From assembly GCA_039984715.1 (NCBI GenBank), contig JBDWUA010000012.1:186001-250000 (forward strand): a stretch of 64,000 nucleotides of DNA, written 5' to 3'. Every line of letters begins with the position of its first letter. The stretch's first letter is position 1. This stretch comes from JABSSA01 sp039984715. GTDB lineage: Bacteria > Pseudomonadota > Alphaproteobacteria > Rhodobacterales > Rhodobacteraceae. Shown in pieces: positions 35,235-43,712 of this stretch. A model generated the notes under the pieces. The model made no database searches, was not told the origin of the DNA, and was given only the letters and a program-made list of their open reading frames with translations. The translations under genes were made by a program, and so were the position numbers.

Positions 35235-35261
35235 AAAAAGGGGCCAGTCAGGCCCCTTTTT
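35235..35261 (+). terminator. Intrinsic terminator of the fadA-fadJ operon
   Basis: AAAAAGGGGCC and GGCCCCTTTTT form a perfect 11-bp stem around an AGTCA loop, with a T run. It lies 22 bp after the stop codon and can work in both directions. Confidence 0.92.
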
Positions 35262-35299
35262 CGTTTAACGGGAAAGTTGTGCAAAATCGCCCGTGTGGT

Positions 35300-35315
35300 C
35301 AGACCTATTGGTCTG
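35300..35315. promoter_or_regulatory. Second TetR-type palindrome, orphan position
   Basis: CAGACC-TATT-GGTCTG, perfect 6-bp arms. It shares AGACC-N-ATTGGTCT with the site at 30732-30745. It sits just beyond the operon terminator and 2 bp beyond the stop codon of the convergent Hint gene, so no promoter is obviously next to it. Confidence 0.5.
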
Positions 35316-35317
35316 GT

Positions 35318-35959
35318 TCAGGCTAACAAACGCGCACTCAATGCGTCCTCAGCTTGAATTTCGTCGACAACCAATGCAGCCAATTGTCTGGGAAGTTCCG
35401 TGTATTGCGGCCCCTGCCCAGACATCAAATCGCTGACAATTGTCGTTGATTTCGGGCAGTGGACCAAAGCCCCACCTTGCGCATAGATAACTTGCTCTTT
35501 TGCGAATACCAAAGTGACAACATCGATCGGGGTTTTGGGCGCTTGGCGATCTATGCCACGCAATCCAACAAGGTCTTTTGCGCGGATGATTGCAAACGGG
35601 TCGTCAAATTCATCGTCCGCCAAATCGCTTTCCAAAACAATGCCTTGGTCGGCCATTAATAGCATGCTGTTTTGGTTGCCCAATGCATTCGCAGGCACCA
35701 GAATTGGCCAATGGTTGACAGGTACAAAATCCGCATCGATCCAGTGGGTTTCCCGGCAAACATCAATAACCGGCTGCATGTCATTGTCGAAGGTATACAC
35801 CATGTCACCCGGCGCCATCGCGTCTACGGCGCGCCACCCCAGATTAGAGGCGATTTTTGTTCCAGCGGCAAATCCTCGTGTGGCGAAAGACACACCATTC
35901 ATCGCACCGGACATCTCTGAATTTCTATGAAGCCGTCCCGCTTTTTTCCATCCAAACAT
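35318..35959 (-). CDS. Hint-domain protein with degenerate splice site
   Basis: A 213-residue protein matching the Hint_2 (Hedgehog/intein) module common in Rhodobacteraceae: GFAAGTKIASNLGWRAVDAMAPGDMV and the QPVIDVCRETHW block, then NSMLLMADQGIVL in place of the usual VSPxHRxLL segment. The catalytic Cys that normally precedes FxxGT is a Gly in RGFAAGT, so autoprocessing is not expected. The AGGGGAAAAG ribosome-binding site supports the start. It may act as a binding or scaffold protein; its role is unknown. Confidence 0.7.
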   Translation of the reverse strand: MFGWKKAGRLHRNSEMSGAMNGVSFATRGFAAGTKIASNLGWRAVDAMAPGDMVYTFDNDMQPVIDVCRETHWIDADFVPVNHWPILVPANALGNQNSMLLMADQGIVLESDLADDEFDDPFAIIRAKDLVGLRGIDRQAPKTPIDVVTLVFAKEQVIYAQGGALVHCPKSTTIVSDLMSGQGPQYTELPRQLAALVVDEIQAEDALSARLLA

Positions 35960-36166
35960 GTATCTTTTCCCCTTTGGCTAGCGTGTCTTTGGCAGCAACG
36001 CGTTTTTCTGTTGTTAACTAAGATTTCCGATTCCCATGACCGAGCTTGGCCCTCAATGGGGCTGAAATCGGGCACTGTTGACGGGGAAGGTAACAATCAC
36101 GGATTGCGATCCGGATTTGATCATTTCTGGAAACCGGACCGGGGAAAATCGGTAAATATTCCCCTA

Positions 36167-36814
36167 TCAGTCGAATGAATACCCGAATCGCGAGATGTCT
36201 TCGGCCGCAGCTTCCGCAACGGCAATTTGAGTTTCCGGATTGTAATAGGATCGAAAATCGCGGCGTCGAACCGATGTATTGGCGTGTGGAATATCAAGTT
36301 CAAACCCAAGATGATCCCATAGCTTTTGCGCATCATCCATTAAATGCTCAATTCGGATGTAAAGATCCGCACGTTCCTGTTCTGTGACGTCGGTCAAATA
36401 ATGACGCGCCGGGGACGTCTTCAACGCAGCGCGCGTTTGCGGATGCATGACAAATGGCGCGAACTCTAAACTGCGGGCTAAAGCCACAGCAGAATGGGCA
36501 AAACTCTGTTCGCGCAGCCAATGATAATAACTGACCATACGATCCCAAGGGTTGCGCACCAAACTGAACACAAACAGATCGTTCAATTCATTTGGGGTGA
36601 TCAGCCCGTCGATATCCTGCAACGTTGAATGCTTCCAAAGACGCCCGCGGGTCTTCATATCCTGCAAGCGCCGTCGCCGTTTCAATGCTTTTGGTGTGTC
36701 ACCCAGCATAATGTCGTCTTTCATCGCGCGTTGTTCCAGGGCCAACGCCATAGATGTCCCCCCCGTTTTGGGTTGGTGAATGAAAAGGTAATTGCGTCCG
36801 CGCGATAGGATCAT
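36167..36814 (-). CDS. Sulfotransferase family protein
   Basis: A 215-residue enzyme of the Sulfotransfer_2 type. The PAPS 5'-phosphosulfate loop is HQPKTGGTSMALALEQ near residue 13 and the 3'-phosphate motif is FSLVRNPWDRMVSYYHW near residue 85. It presumably transfers sulfate to a glycan or other exported acceptor, in the cytoplasm or at the inner membrane. It is on the same strand as the Hint gene but 207 bp away. Confidence 0.88.
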   Translation of the reverse strand: MILSRGRNYLFIHQPKTGGTSMALALEQRAMKDDIMLGDTPKALKRRRRLQDMKTRGRLWKHSTLQDIDGLITPNELNDLFVFSLVRNPWDRMVSYYHWLREQSFAHSAVALARSLEFAPFVMHPQTRAALKTSPARHYLTDVTEQERADLYIRIEHLMDDAQKLWDHLGFELDIPHANTSVRRRDFRSYYNPETQIAVAEAAAEDISRFGYSFD

Positions 36815-37179
36815 GACTCAAGCCTATCGCTTGGTTGTTAAGAACGTCAGCATTGACTGGCAAAGCGCGACAATATTTTGGACCAATGCAGCAGAAGAAC
36901 CGCACTTAACTGCGCAATATCACGGCATTCAACCGCTTTGGCCTCAGACTGCCAAAACCTGTCACAGATTTCGCAGCACCCAACGGCAAGGCAATTTCAG
37001 CCCGAAATCGCACGCAATCAACGCCATAACGTTGTCGGTCACACCTATGGTACTCATGGCCACGATCATGAGCTATGCTGCAGCCAATGGGTGCGTTTTG
37101 GCGGGTCTTGTCATTAGTACTTTCCATTACCGCTACAACGCGTCATTTTTGTCCTTGAAAAGATACACAGGAGATCGAA
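36815..37179. other. Intergenic region without a supported gene
   Basis: 365 bp between the divergent sulfotransferase and acyl-CoA synthetase genes. A plus-strand frame of 135 codons (36792-37199) is present but overlaps both neighbours and has no ribosome-binding site or family-like sequence. No hairpin or palindrome stands out. Confidence 0.45.
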
Positions 37180-38811
37180 ATGGGCTGGTTGGCAGATGAA
37201 ACAGGGCTGGAAAAAAACGCAGCCAATTACGCTCCATTGACACCGTTATCGCACTTACGCCGTGCGTCTGTTGTGTTTTCAGACCATCTCGCGATTGCGT
37301 ATGGCAAGCGACGCTATACCTATGCCGAATACTTCGACCGATGCACGCGTCTGGCATCTGCCATGGCGATGCGCGGAATTAAGTCTGGCGATGTGGTTGC
37401 AACCTTGTTGCCCAACTTACCCGCACAAGCCGAAGCGCATTTTGGAATTCCTGCATGCGGCGCAGTCCTGAATACGATCAACATTCGATTGGACGTCAGC
37501 ACAGTCGCCTACATTTTTGAACACGGAGAAGCAAAAGCGGTTTTGGTCGATTCCCAGTTCATCGCATTGGCAGAAGCCGCCAAAGCTGAAATGGACGGCG
37601 AAGGTCCCGAGATCATTGAAGTTCCCGACATTGAAGCGGGATATCCAGCGACAGGGCGGCACCCTATCTATGAAGATCTCCTTACAGCCGCGTCCCCTGA
37701 TTTCGAGTGGATCATGCCCAAAGACGAATGGGAAAGCATCTCGCTGAATTACACCTCTGGCACCACAGGTCGCCCCAAGGGCGTCGTGTGTCATCACCGG
37801 GGTGCTTACCTTATGACAATGGGCACGGTCGTGTCATGGCGGATGGTTCTGCATCCAATTTATCTGACGATCGTCCCGTTGTTTCATTGCAATGGATGGA
37901 ACCATACGTGGATGTTGCCCATGTTGGGCGGCACTGTTGTGTGCTGCCGCGATGTCACCGCTGCGGCCATATTCGATGCTATTGCGGATGAAGGTGTGAC
38001 GCATTTTGGCGGTGCTCCGATTGTTTTGAATACGCTGATCAATGCCCCCGAAAGCGAACGGCGGTCGTTTGATCAAAAGGTCGAGGTCTTTACCGCAGGT
38101 GCGCCAACGGCCCCAGCCACGTTAGCCAAGATCGAACCGATGGGGTTTAATGTTACCCAAGTATATGGCCTGACTGAAACTTATGGCCATGTCACCGAAT
38201 GCATTTGGCGCGACGATGAATGGTCAGGTCTAACCCCTGAAAAGCGCGCTGCCATCAAAGCGCGCCAAGGCGTTGCATTCCCAATGATGGATCATATCAC
38301 CGTCATGGATGAAACAATGACGCAGATTCCAAATGACGGCTCGACCCAAGGCGAAATCGTAATCCGCGGCAATTCCGTCATGAAAGGGTACCTGAAAAAT
38401 CCAGAAGCCACCCAAGACGCTTTTAAGGGCGGCTATTTCCATTCCGGCGACATCGCCGTGCAACATGGCGACAGCTATATTCAAATCGCAGACCGCGCCA
38501 AAGACATTATCATTTCCGGGGGTGAGAATATCTCGAGTGTAGAAGTCGAAGGCGTTCTGATGGGGCACTCTGACGTCCTTCTGGCCGCAGTTGTGGCCAA
38601 ACCTGACGACAAATGGGGCGAAGTACCATGTGCGTTCGTGGAGTTGAAAGACGGCAGTATGCCATCCGAGGCCGACTTAATTTCATTTGCTCGCAAGCTT
38701 TTGGCCGGGTTCAAAACACCCAAGCGCGTGGTGTTCCAAGAGCTGCCAAAAACTTCGACCGGGAAAATTCAAAAATTTGAATTGCGAAAAATTGCAGCGG
38801 CCTTGGATTAA
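37180..38811 (+). CDS. AMP-forming acyl-CoA synthetase
   Basis: A 543-residue adenylate-forming ligase. The P-loop is LNYTSGTTGRPKGVV (about 188-202), the A5 motif is VTQVYGLTETYGHVTE, the A7/A8 region is YFHSGDIAV and DRAKDIIISGGENISSVEVE, and the C-terminal Lys for adenylation is in PKTSTGKIQKFELRK. It activates a carboxylic acid, probably medium-chain or a sulfur-containing acid such as methylmercaptopropionate (DmdB-like); the substrate is not certain. An AGGAGATCGAA site precedes the start. Confidence 0.92.
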   Translation: MGWLADETGLEKNAANYAPLTPLSHLRRASVVFSDHLAIAYGKRRYTYAEYFDRCTRLASAMAMRGIKSGDVVATLLPNLPAQAEAHFGIPACGAVLNTINIRLDVSTVAYIFEHGEAKAVLVDSQFIALAEAAKAEMDGEGPEIIEVPDIEAGYPATGRHPIYEDLLTAASPDFEWIMPKDEWESISLNYTSGTTGRPKGVVCHHRGAYLMTMGTVVSWRMVLHPIYLTIVPLFHCNGWNHTWMLPMLGGTVVCCRDVTAAAIFDAIADEGVTHFGGAPIVLNTLINAPESERRSFDQKVEVFTAGAPTAPATLAKIEPMGFNVTQVYGLTETYGHVTECIWRDDEWSGLTPEKRAAIKARQGVAFPMMDHITVMDETMTQIPNDGSTQGEIVIRGNSVMKGYLKNPEATQDAFKGGYFHSGDIAVQHGDSYIQIADRAKDIIISGGENISSVEVEGVLMGHSDVLLAAVVAKPDDKWGEVPCAFVELKDGSMPSEADLISFARKLLAGFKTPKRVVFQELPKTSTGKIQKFELRKIAAALD

Positions 38812-38988
38812 GACGCAATAATTCTGACAATTTGAAACAAACCTATAGCGGCCAAGGCCAATGGTGCAGTTCCACAACAGGACCCAAGCACCATTGATGC
38901 CGACTTGAATAAAATTGTTACTTATTAATGGGTTGCCAAACGCGCCCGTATTTTCGAACAATGATGCCATCGAGTCGCGAGGCCAAAA

Positions 38989-39288
38989 ATGTTCGGTGAA
39001 AAACTCATCTCAGTTATTGTCGTGTTCGGGGTCGGTACTGCGCTTGTCGTTGGATTTTCGTTTCCCGCTTTGACAACACGCGGTGGCCTAGGAACCAGTC
39101 AGGAAATTGTCGAAGAAGTCGTCGGAAAAGAACGTTCGCATTGCCAAGCTTTTGGCGATGGCGCTGATTGCGCGTGCTATGCGCAAACAGCAGGCTATAT
39201 CATGAGCCATGAAGGACCCGAGGTTCAGGGCTTTCAATATGCGGACCGGAAAGATTTGGCGCGCAATCAAGCTGCTAGCGATTGTTAG
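38989..39288 (+). CDS. Small membrane-anchored, cysteine-containing protein
   Basis: A 99-residue protein with an N-terminal hydrophobic helix (LISVIVVFGVGTALVVGFSFPAL, shown only to residue 28) acting as signal peptide or anchor, and a mature part with four cysteines in HCQAFGDGADCACYAQ and the final Cys. The pattern suggests disulfides in the periplasm. I do not recognise the family. It lies after the acyl-CoA synthetase gene by 177 bp. Confidence 0.55.
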   Translation: MFGEKLISVIVVFGVGTALVVGFSFPALTTRGGLGTSQEIVEEVVGKERSHCQAFGDGADCACYAQTAGYIMSHEGPEVQGFQYADRKDLARNQAASDC

Positions 39289-39453
39289 ACCAATCCTTCC
39301 TTACGTAAACAATGACAAATACCACTGTCACTGAACCAATTCGCCTTTCAATTCCCTAAAATAATTTCCGATACCCTGATCACTTCCTCACTCTGCGACA
39401 CCGTGTTAAGTTAAATAAAACGGGTCGAGCAGAAAAAGGTCCCGGAACAGGGA

Positions 39454-40464
39454 ATGACAGCGCTTTCGAAATATGCGCGCCTTGAGGCTACTGGCCTTTG
39501 GCGATCTGGATCAGATGCTCAACGACGCGAAGTCGTTGTGGCCATTGGCGATGCCACTTTGATCCTGAGTGACCTGAACGATCAGCCATTGGCACATTGG
39601 TCACTTGCGGCACTGCAACGCAAAGGCAATGGATCACCCGCTGTCTTTTTTCCAGATGGAGACCCCGAAGAAACACTTGAAATCGGCGATGGCGAAGCCG
39701 AGATGATCGCAGCCATCGACACTTTAAGACGGGCTGTGGCGCGCGCGCGTCCACATCCCGGACGGTTGAGATGGTTGGGCGCCGCGTTGTCGATAGCCGC
39801 TGTGGCAGCACTGGCAGTGTTTTGGTTGCCCGGTGCTTTGCGCGAACATGCTTTGCGTGTTTTACCGGACGTAAAGCAATCCGAAATTGGCGCAGATTTG
39901 CTACAGCGAATTGGTCGTGTCGGTGGCGCTCCGTGCAAAGCAATTGGAACAAATAATGCCCTGCAAAACCTTGCAAGGCGAACAGGCGCACGCCGAATTG
40001 TCATATTACCTGGTGGAATTCGCGAAACCCTGTTTCTTCCGGGCGGAACAGTGGTTTTGAACCGAGCGTTGGTAGAGGATTTTGAAGAACCCGATGTCGC
40101 GGCTGGCTTCATACTTGCGGAACGTGCGCGCAATTCCACGTCACCAATTTTGCGCGACGTTCTACGAACTGCGGGGCTGCGCGGCACCGCAACCCTTTTG
40201 ACGACTGGAAACCTGCCAGACGTTGCCTTGGACGCATATGCAGAACAAGCGCTGGCTTCTGCGCGCACTGCGCCAGAACATGACACGCTTTTGGAATATT
40301 TCGCCAAGGCAGAACTTAGCAGCGCGCCATATGCATATGCCGTGGACATTTCCGGTGAAACGACGTTGCAATTGATCGAAGCGGATCCAATGATCAACAA
40401 AGAAGTCCGCCCCGTCATGCCAGATGCCGACTGGATTCGGCTACAAGCAATCTGCGAAAGCTAG
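39454..40464 (+). CDS. Membrane protein resembling an M48-type peptidase without the zinc site
   Basis: A 336-residue protein. The N-terminal ~95 residues form a cytoplasmic domain (ATGLWRSGSDAQRREVVVAIG), then one transmembrane helix at about 108-128 (ALSIAAVAALAVFWLPGAL), then a C-terminal domain with ARRIVILPGGIRETLFLPGG and TVVLNRALVEDFEEPDVAAGFILAE. This part parallels the region around the HExxH helix of M48 peptidases, but the HExxH is missing. Proposed relation is by pattern only. It is convergent with the SPOR gene, 7 bp apart. Confidence 0.6.
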   Translation: MTALSKYARLEATGLWRSGSDAQRREVVVAIGDATLILSDLNDQPLAHWSLAALQRKGNGSPAVFFPDGDPEETLEIGDGEAEMIAAIDTLRRAVARARPHPGRLRWLGAALSIAAVAALAVFWLPGALREHALRVLPDVKQSEIGADLLQRIGRVGGAPCKAIGTNNALQNLARRTGARRIVILPGGIRETLFLPGGTVVLNRALVEDFEEPDVAAGFILAERARNSTSPILRDVLRTAGLRGTATLLTTGNLPDVALDAYAEQALASARTAPEHDTLLEYFAKAELSSAPYAYAVDISGETTLQLIEADPMINKEVRPVMPDADWIRLQAICES

Positions 40465-40471
40465 GTCAGCG

Positions 40472-41725
40472 TTACTTGCGAATAAACGCATCGTGGAAAC
40501 CAACTGTTTGGGCCGTCTTTACCGCCTCGCGCGCATCCAGATCGCTTTGGAATGGACCAGCCAAAACCAGTTTTAAGGGTTTGCCAGAGGGACCAGCCCT
40601 TACCAAACGAACAGTCAAACCGTTCCCCTTCAAAAGATGCGCAGCTCGGTTTGCATTCTCGGGATTTGCGAATGCCCCAACTTGAACATATCTCGCCGCG
40701 CTCAGAGGCACAGGCTTGGTTTGATTGACCGCCGTTGTCTTGGTTTTCGCGACACGCCGTTTCACGCGTTTAATCACTTTACCATCGCGGTGTTCTAACG
40801 TGACTTTGCCAAACTCACGCCGTTGCGTCGCCTTGTCCGTGTACGGGTACACCAACGCCAGCTTTTGGGTCATGTCTTCGCCAGTTACCTGATTGATCAA
40901 ACGTCGCGGTACTGTCGCAGTCCAGATCAAGTTCATCTTGCGATGCCCGGCCACTGTCTGTTCCGTTCTCTTTGGGTTCAATCGATCATCTTCCCAAACC
41001 CGTGTATACCCTTTCGGCACAATCAAAGCCTGAGCGTTCTGCCGATTAATCGCGACATGTTTCGGTATCACACGTTCCACTTTGGCCGACGTCGCAGCTT
41101 TAGTGCGAGTTACCTCCACTTGCCGCTCTTGGTTGGCAATCTTTGGCTGCCGCCTTGGGTTCGATTTAGGTTTCAACGCGGGTTTAGACACAGGAACCGG
41201 CACTTCTACTTTAGACACAGGAACCGGCACTTCTACGATTTCGATGATCTGATCTGGAATTGCAGTTTGCTCAACAATAACCAGCTCATCTTGATGAACA
41301 ATCACCGGTTCGTCTGGTTCCGGGACTTTAACTTTCGCAACCTGAATGTCAGCTCGTTCAACATCTACTTTGTCTGGCGTTGGTCTTTCAACATCTACAT
41401 CCGTTACGATATTTGGCACGGTCGGTTTTACGTCGATCACTGGCACTTCCGGTGCCACTGTTTCTGTCCGGCTAACCTGACCTTCAAACTCTGTTGGAGT
41501 TTGACCACATATTGGTTGTCGCGCGGTGTTCATACGCGGAACCCAATATATGCTCCCATCTATACCTGCGCGCAGGAAAACACAGCCCTGACTGTCGACG
41601 AATTGCCGCCCCTTGAACGAAGTTGGTGGAATATCAGCCGGAATGGTTTCCGTTTGCGACACCGCCAGACCTGAAGAGATTGACCAGCAAAGTATCGACC
41701 CTGCCAAAAATTGCGCGACTCGCAT
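40472..41725 (-). CDS. SPOR-domain periplasmic protein
   Basis: A 417-residue protein starting MRVAQFLAGSILCWSISSGLAVS (signal peptide). The central ~200 residues are low-complexity Val, Pro, Lys and Glu, with a 27-bp tandem repeat (VPVPVSK twice). The C-terminal ~75 residues (ARYVQVGAFANPENANRAAHLL and LVLAGPFQSDLDAREAV) form a SPOR domain, which binds peptidoglycan stripped of stem peptides at the division site. It may be a division or cell-wall protein. A longer frame to 41770 is not favoured since the signal peptide begins at 41725. Confidence 0.85.
   Translation of the reverse strand: MRVAQFLAGSILCWSISSGLAVSQTETIPADIPPTSFKGRQFVDSQGCVFLRAGIDGSIYWVPRMNTARQPICGQTPTEFEGQVSRTETVAPEVPVIDVKPTVPNIVTDVDVERPTPDKVDVERADIQVAKVKVPEPDEPVIVHQDELVIVEQTAIPDQIIEIVEVPVPVSKVEVPVPVSKPALKPKSNPRRQPKIANQERQVEVTRTKAATSAKVERVIPKHVAINRQNAQALIVPKGYTRVWEDDRLNPKRTEQTVAGHRKMNLIWTATVPRRLINQVTGEDMTQKLALVYPYTDKATQRREFGKVTLEHRDGKVIKRVKRRVAKTKTTAVNQTKPVPLSAARYVQVGAFANPENANRAAHLLKGNGLTVRLVRAGPSGKPLKLVLAGPFQSDLDAREAVKTAQTVGFHDAFIRK
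41184..41237 (-). repeat. 27-bp tandem repeat in the SPOR gene
   Basis: Two consecutive 27-bp units, identical at 26 of 27 positions, encode the nine-residue repeat with VPVPVSK. It extends the linker in whole codons and suggests length variation between strains. Confidence 0.85.
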
Positions 41726-41792
41726 GTATTTCCCCCAAAACCCCAGCGGATCGTGCCGCAGCCAATTCAATTAGTCTAGTCCGTCAATTGTC

Positions 41793-42425
41793 CTATTTCG
41801 TGCCAAACATTCTATCACCTGCATCCCCAAGACCCGGCACAATATACCCAACTTCATTTAAACGTTCATCTAAAGCAGCAGTTACGATCGGAACATCCGG
41901 ATGCGCTTCTTTCATACGTGCGACACCCTCTGGGGCCGCCAGCAAACACATAAACCGCAAATTCTTAGCACCGGCTTTCTTTAATAAATCAATTGCAGCA
42001 ACGCTCGAATTTCCCGTCGCCAACATCGGATCAACAGCAATAACCAATCGATCTTCCAACCCATCCGGTGCTTTGAAATAATACTGGACCGGCTGCAATG
42101 TTTCCTCATCGCGGTAGAGCCCTACGAATCCAACACGAGCGGACGGGATCAGTTCCAACACACCGTCTAAAAGTCCGTTCCCGGCGCGTAAAATCGAAAT
42201 CAAAGCCAGCTTTTTGCCAGCCAAAGTCGGCGCATCCATCGGTGCCATGGGGGTTTCGATGCGCTTGGTCGTCATTTCCAATTCGCGTGTGATCTCATAG
42301 GCCAGCAACTGGCTGATTTCACGCAGCAACTGACGAAAAACCGCAGTAGGAGTCCCAACGTCGCGCATAATCGTCAGCTTGTGTTGTACCAACGGATGTT
42401 CCACCACGGTCAGATGTTCAGACAT
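41793..42425 (-). CDS. upp: Uracil phosphoribosyltransferase
   Basis: A 210-residue enzyme that converts uracil and PRPP to UMP. The PRPP-binding loop is VIAVDPMLATGNSSVAAI (about 124-141), and RAGNGLLDGV and YIVPGLGDAGDRMFGTK are family signatures. It is the last gene of the minus-strand nucleoside operon, although a 105-bp gap with a three-hairpin repeat separates it from deoB. Confidence 0.97.
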   Translation of the reverse strand: MSEHLTVVEHPLVQHKLTIMRDVGTPTAVFRQLLREISQLLAYEITRELEMTTKRIETPMAPMDAPTLAGKKLALISILRAGNGLLDGVLELIPSARVGFVGLYRDEETLQPVQYYFKAPDGLEDRLVIAVDPMLATGNSSVAAIDLLKKAGAKNLRFMCLLAAPEGVARMKEAHPDVPIVTAALDERLNEVGYIVPGLGDAGDRMFGTK

Positions 42426-42468
42426 CGTTCTCTCCTCATCGTTTCGCCAACTGTCTCGCGTCTGGGGT

Positions 42469-42535
42469 TTGGGGGCCTGCCCCCAAGGCCTGCGTGGCCT
42501 GAACGCAAAACGTCCTATGCGCTTTAGCGCTCAAT
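42469..42535. repeat. Three-hairpin intergenic repeat, copy B
   Basis: Hairpin 1 is TTGGGGGC-CT-GCCCCCAA, hairpin 2 is TGCGT-GGCCTGA-ACGCA and hairpin 3 is GCGC-TTTA-GCGC, followed by TCAAT. Spacers of 4 nt and 11 nt equal those of copy A at 4481. The last bases overlap the deoB stop codon. Stems 1 and 3 differ from copy A while pairing is kept, which argues for a conserved structure. Confidence 0.7.
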
Positions 42536-43712
42536 TTGGGGAAAGGTCCAGATGTTGCGCAATAAGGTGGGCAACATTTTCAAATCCAGTCTCTCCAATT
42601 TCTCCATGCCCCTGCCCCGCGATCAAGACCGGAACACGCTCTCGAGTGTGATCGGTTCCAACCCAGGTCGGATCATTCCCATGGTCCGCCGTCAGAACCA
42701 TCATGTCACCCGGCCGCAAGCGATCAAAAAGCTGCCCAATCGCCGCGTCAAACCACTCCAGATGCCGAGCATACCCTGCCACATCCCGGCGATGTCCAAA
42801 TAGACTGTCAAATTCGACAAAATTGGCAAATGTCAGGCTCCCGTCTTTTGCCCCATCGACCAGATTGGACAAATGCTTCATCAAGTCAGCGTCTGACCCT
42901 TTGTGCACCTCATCAATGCCTTGCATCGAAAAAATGTCACCGATCTTTCCAACCCCATACACATGGCCTCCGGCGTCTTTCACCCAATCCATCACGATCG
43001 GGCCCGGTGGTTGTACGGCATAGTCTTTTCTATTTACGGTGCGCTCAAATGCACCGGGTTGACCGATGAAAGGGCGCGCAATGATCCGTCCCACATGCAT
43101 GTCGTGCAACATCGGTGCCATCGTTTCGCACAATTGATAAAGCCGTTTTAATCCAAAGCTCTCTTCATGTGCAGCGATCTGAAAAACGCTATCGGCAGAG
43201 GTATAACAAATTGGCCAACCTGTCCGCATATGCGCCTCACCCAGTTCCGCAATGATACGCGTCCCCGATGCGTGGCAATTTCCCAGAATACCGTCCGTCC
43301 CTGCTGCAACTTGCACCGCATTCGAAATCTCGACAGGAAAAGATGGATTTGTGTCCGGAAAATACGTCCAGTCCCACGGCACGGGCAGACCGGCCAATTC
43401 CCAATGTCCGGTCGGTGTATCTTTGCCTCGGCTCACTTCAGTGGCAACGCCCCATTGCCCGTGTGCGGGGTGATCTGGCACGGGCTCTCCAACCGCCAAT
43501 GCCTCAGCATGCCAAAGCCCAAGTCGCGCAAGATTGGGCAATTGCAACGCCCCTGATCGGCCATCGTTTGCTTGGCCTGCGTCGCAAGCCGCCCTTATGT
43601 GACCAAGCGTATTTGCACCTGTATCCGGGACATCGCCGTTGAAATAATGCGCTGCGTCCGGTGCACCACCGATTCCAACCGAATCCATGACGACCAGAAA
43701 AGCGCGCGCCAT
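42531..43712 (-). CDS. deoB: Phosphopentomutase
   Basis: A 393-residue manganese enzyme that interconverts ribose- or deoxyribose-1- and 5-phosphate. Metal-binding and catalytic motifs visible are VMDSVGIGGAPDA at the start, GKDTPTGHWE near residue 90, and MVLTADHGNDPTWVGTDHTRER near the C-terminus. It starts on the stop of deoA (TAATG), so translation is coupled. It links nucleoside cleavage to sugar catabolism. Confidence 0.96.
   Translation of the reverse strand: MARAFLVVMDSVGIGGAPDAAHYFNGDVPDTGANTLGHIRAACDAGQANDGRSGALQLPNLARLGLWHAEALAVGEPVPDHPAHGQWGVATEVSRGKDTPTGHWELAGLPVPWDWTYFPDTNPSFPVEISNAVQVAAGTDGILGNCHASGTRIIAELGEAHMRTGWPICYTSADSVFQIAAHEESFGLKRLYQLCETMAPMLHDMHVGRIIARPFIGQPGAFERTVNRKDYAVQPPGPIVMDWVKDAGGHVYGVGKIGDIFSMQGIDEVHKGSDADLMKHLSNLVDGAKDGSLTFANFVEFDSLFGHRRDVAGYARHLEWFDAAIGQLFDRLRPGDMMVLTADHGNDPTWVGTDHTRERVPVLIAGQGHGEIGETGFENVAHLIAQHLDLSPN

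Noticed and set aside
39301..39310. TTACGTAAAC resembling one half of the composite MerR operator
   Set aside because: Only one half-site is present and no acyl-CoA gene starts nearby.
39582..40418. 278-codon minus-strand frame opposite the protease-like gene
   Set aside because: Its sequence is Ser/Arg/Pro-rich as expected from a codon shadow, while the plus-strand product has a clear membrane helix and domain layout.
40823..41674. 283-codon plus-strand frame opposite the SPOR gene
   Set aside because: The product is rich in His, Arg and Phe with no family match, and the minus strand encodes a signal peptide and a SPOR domain.
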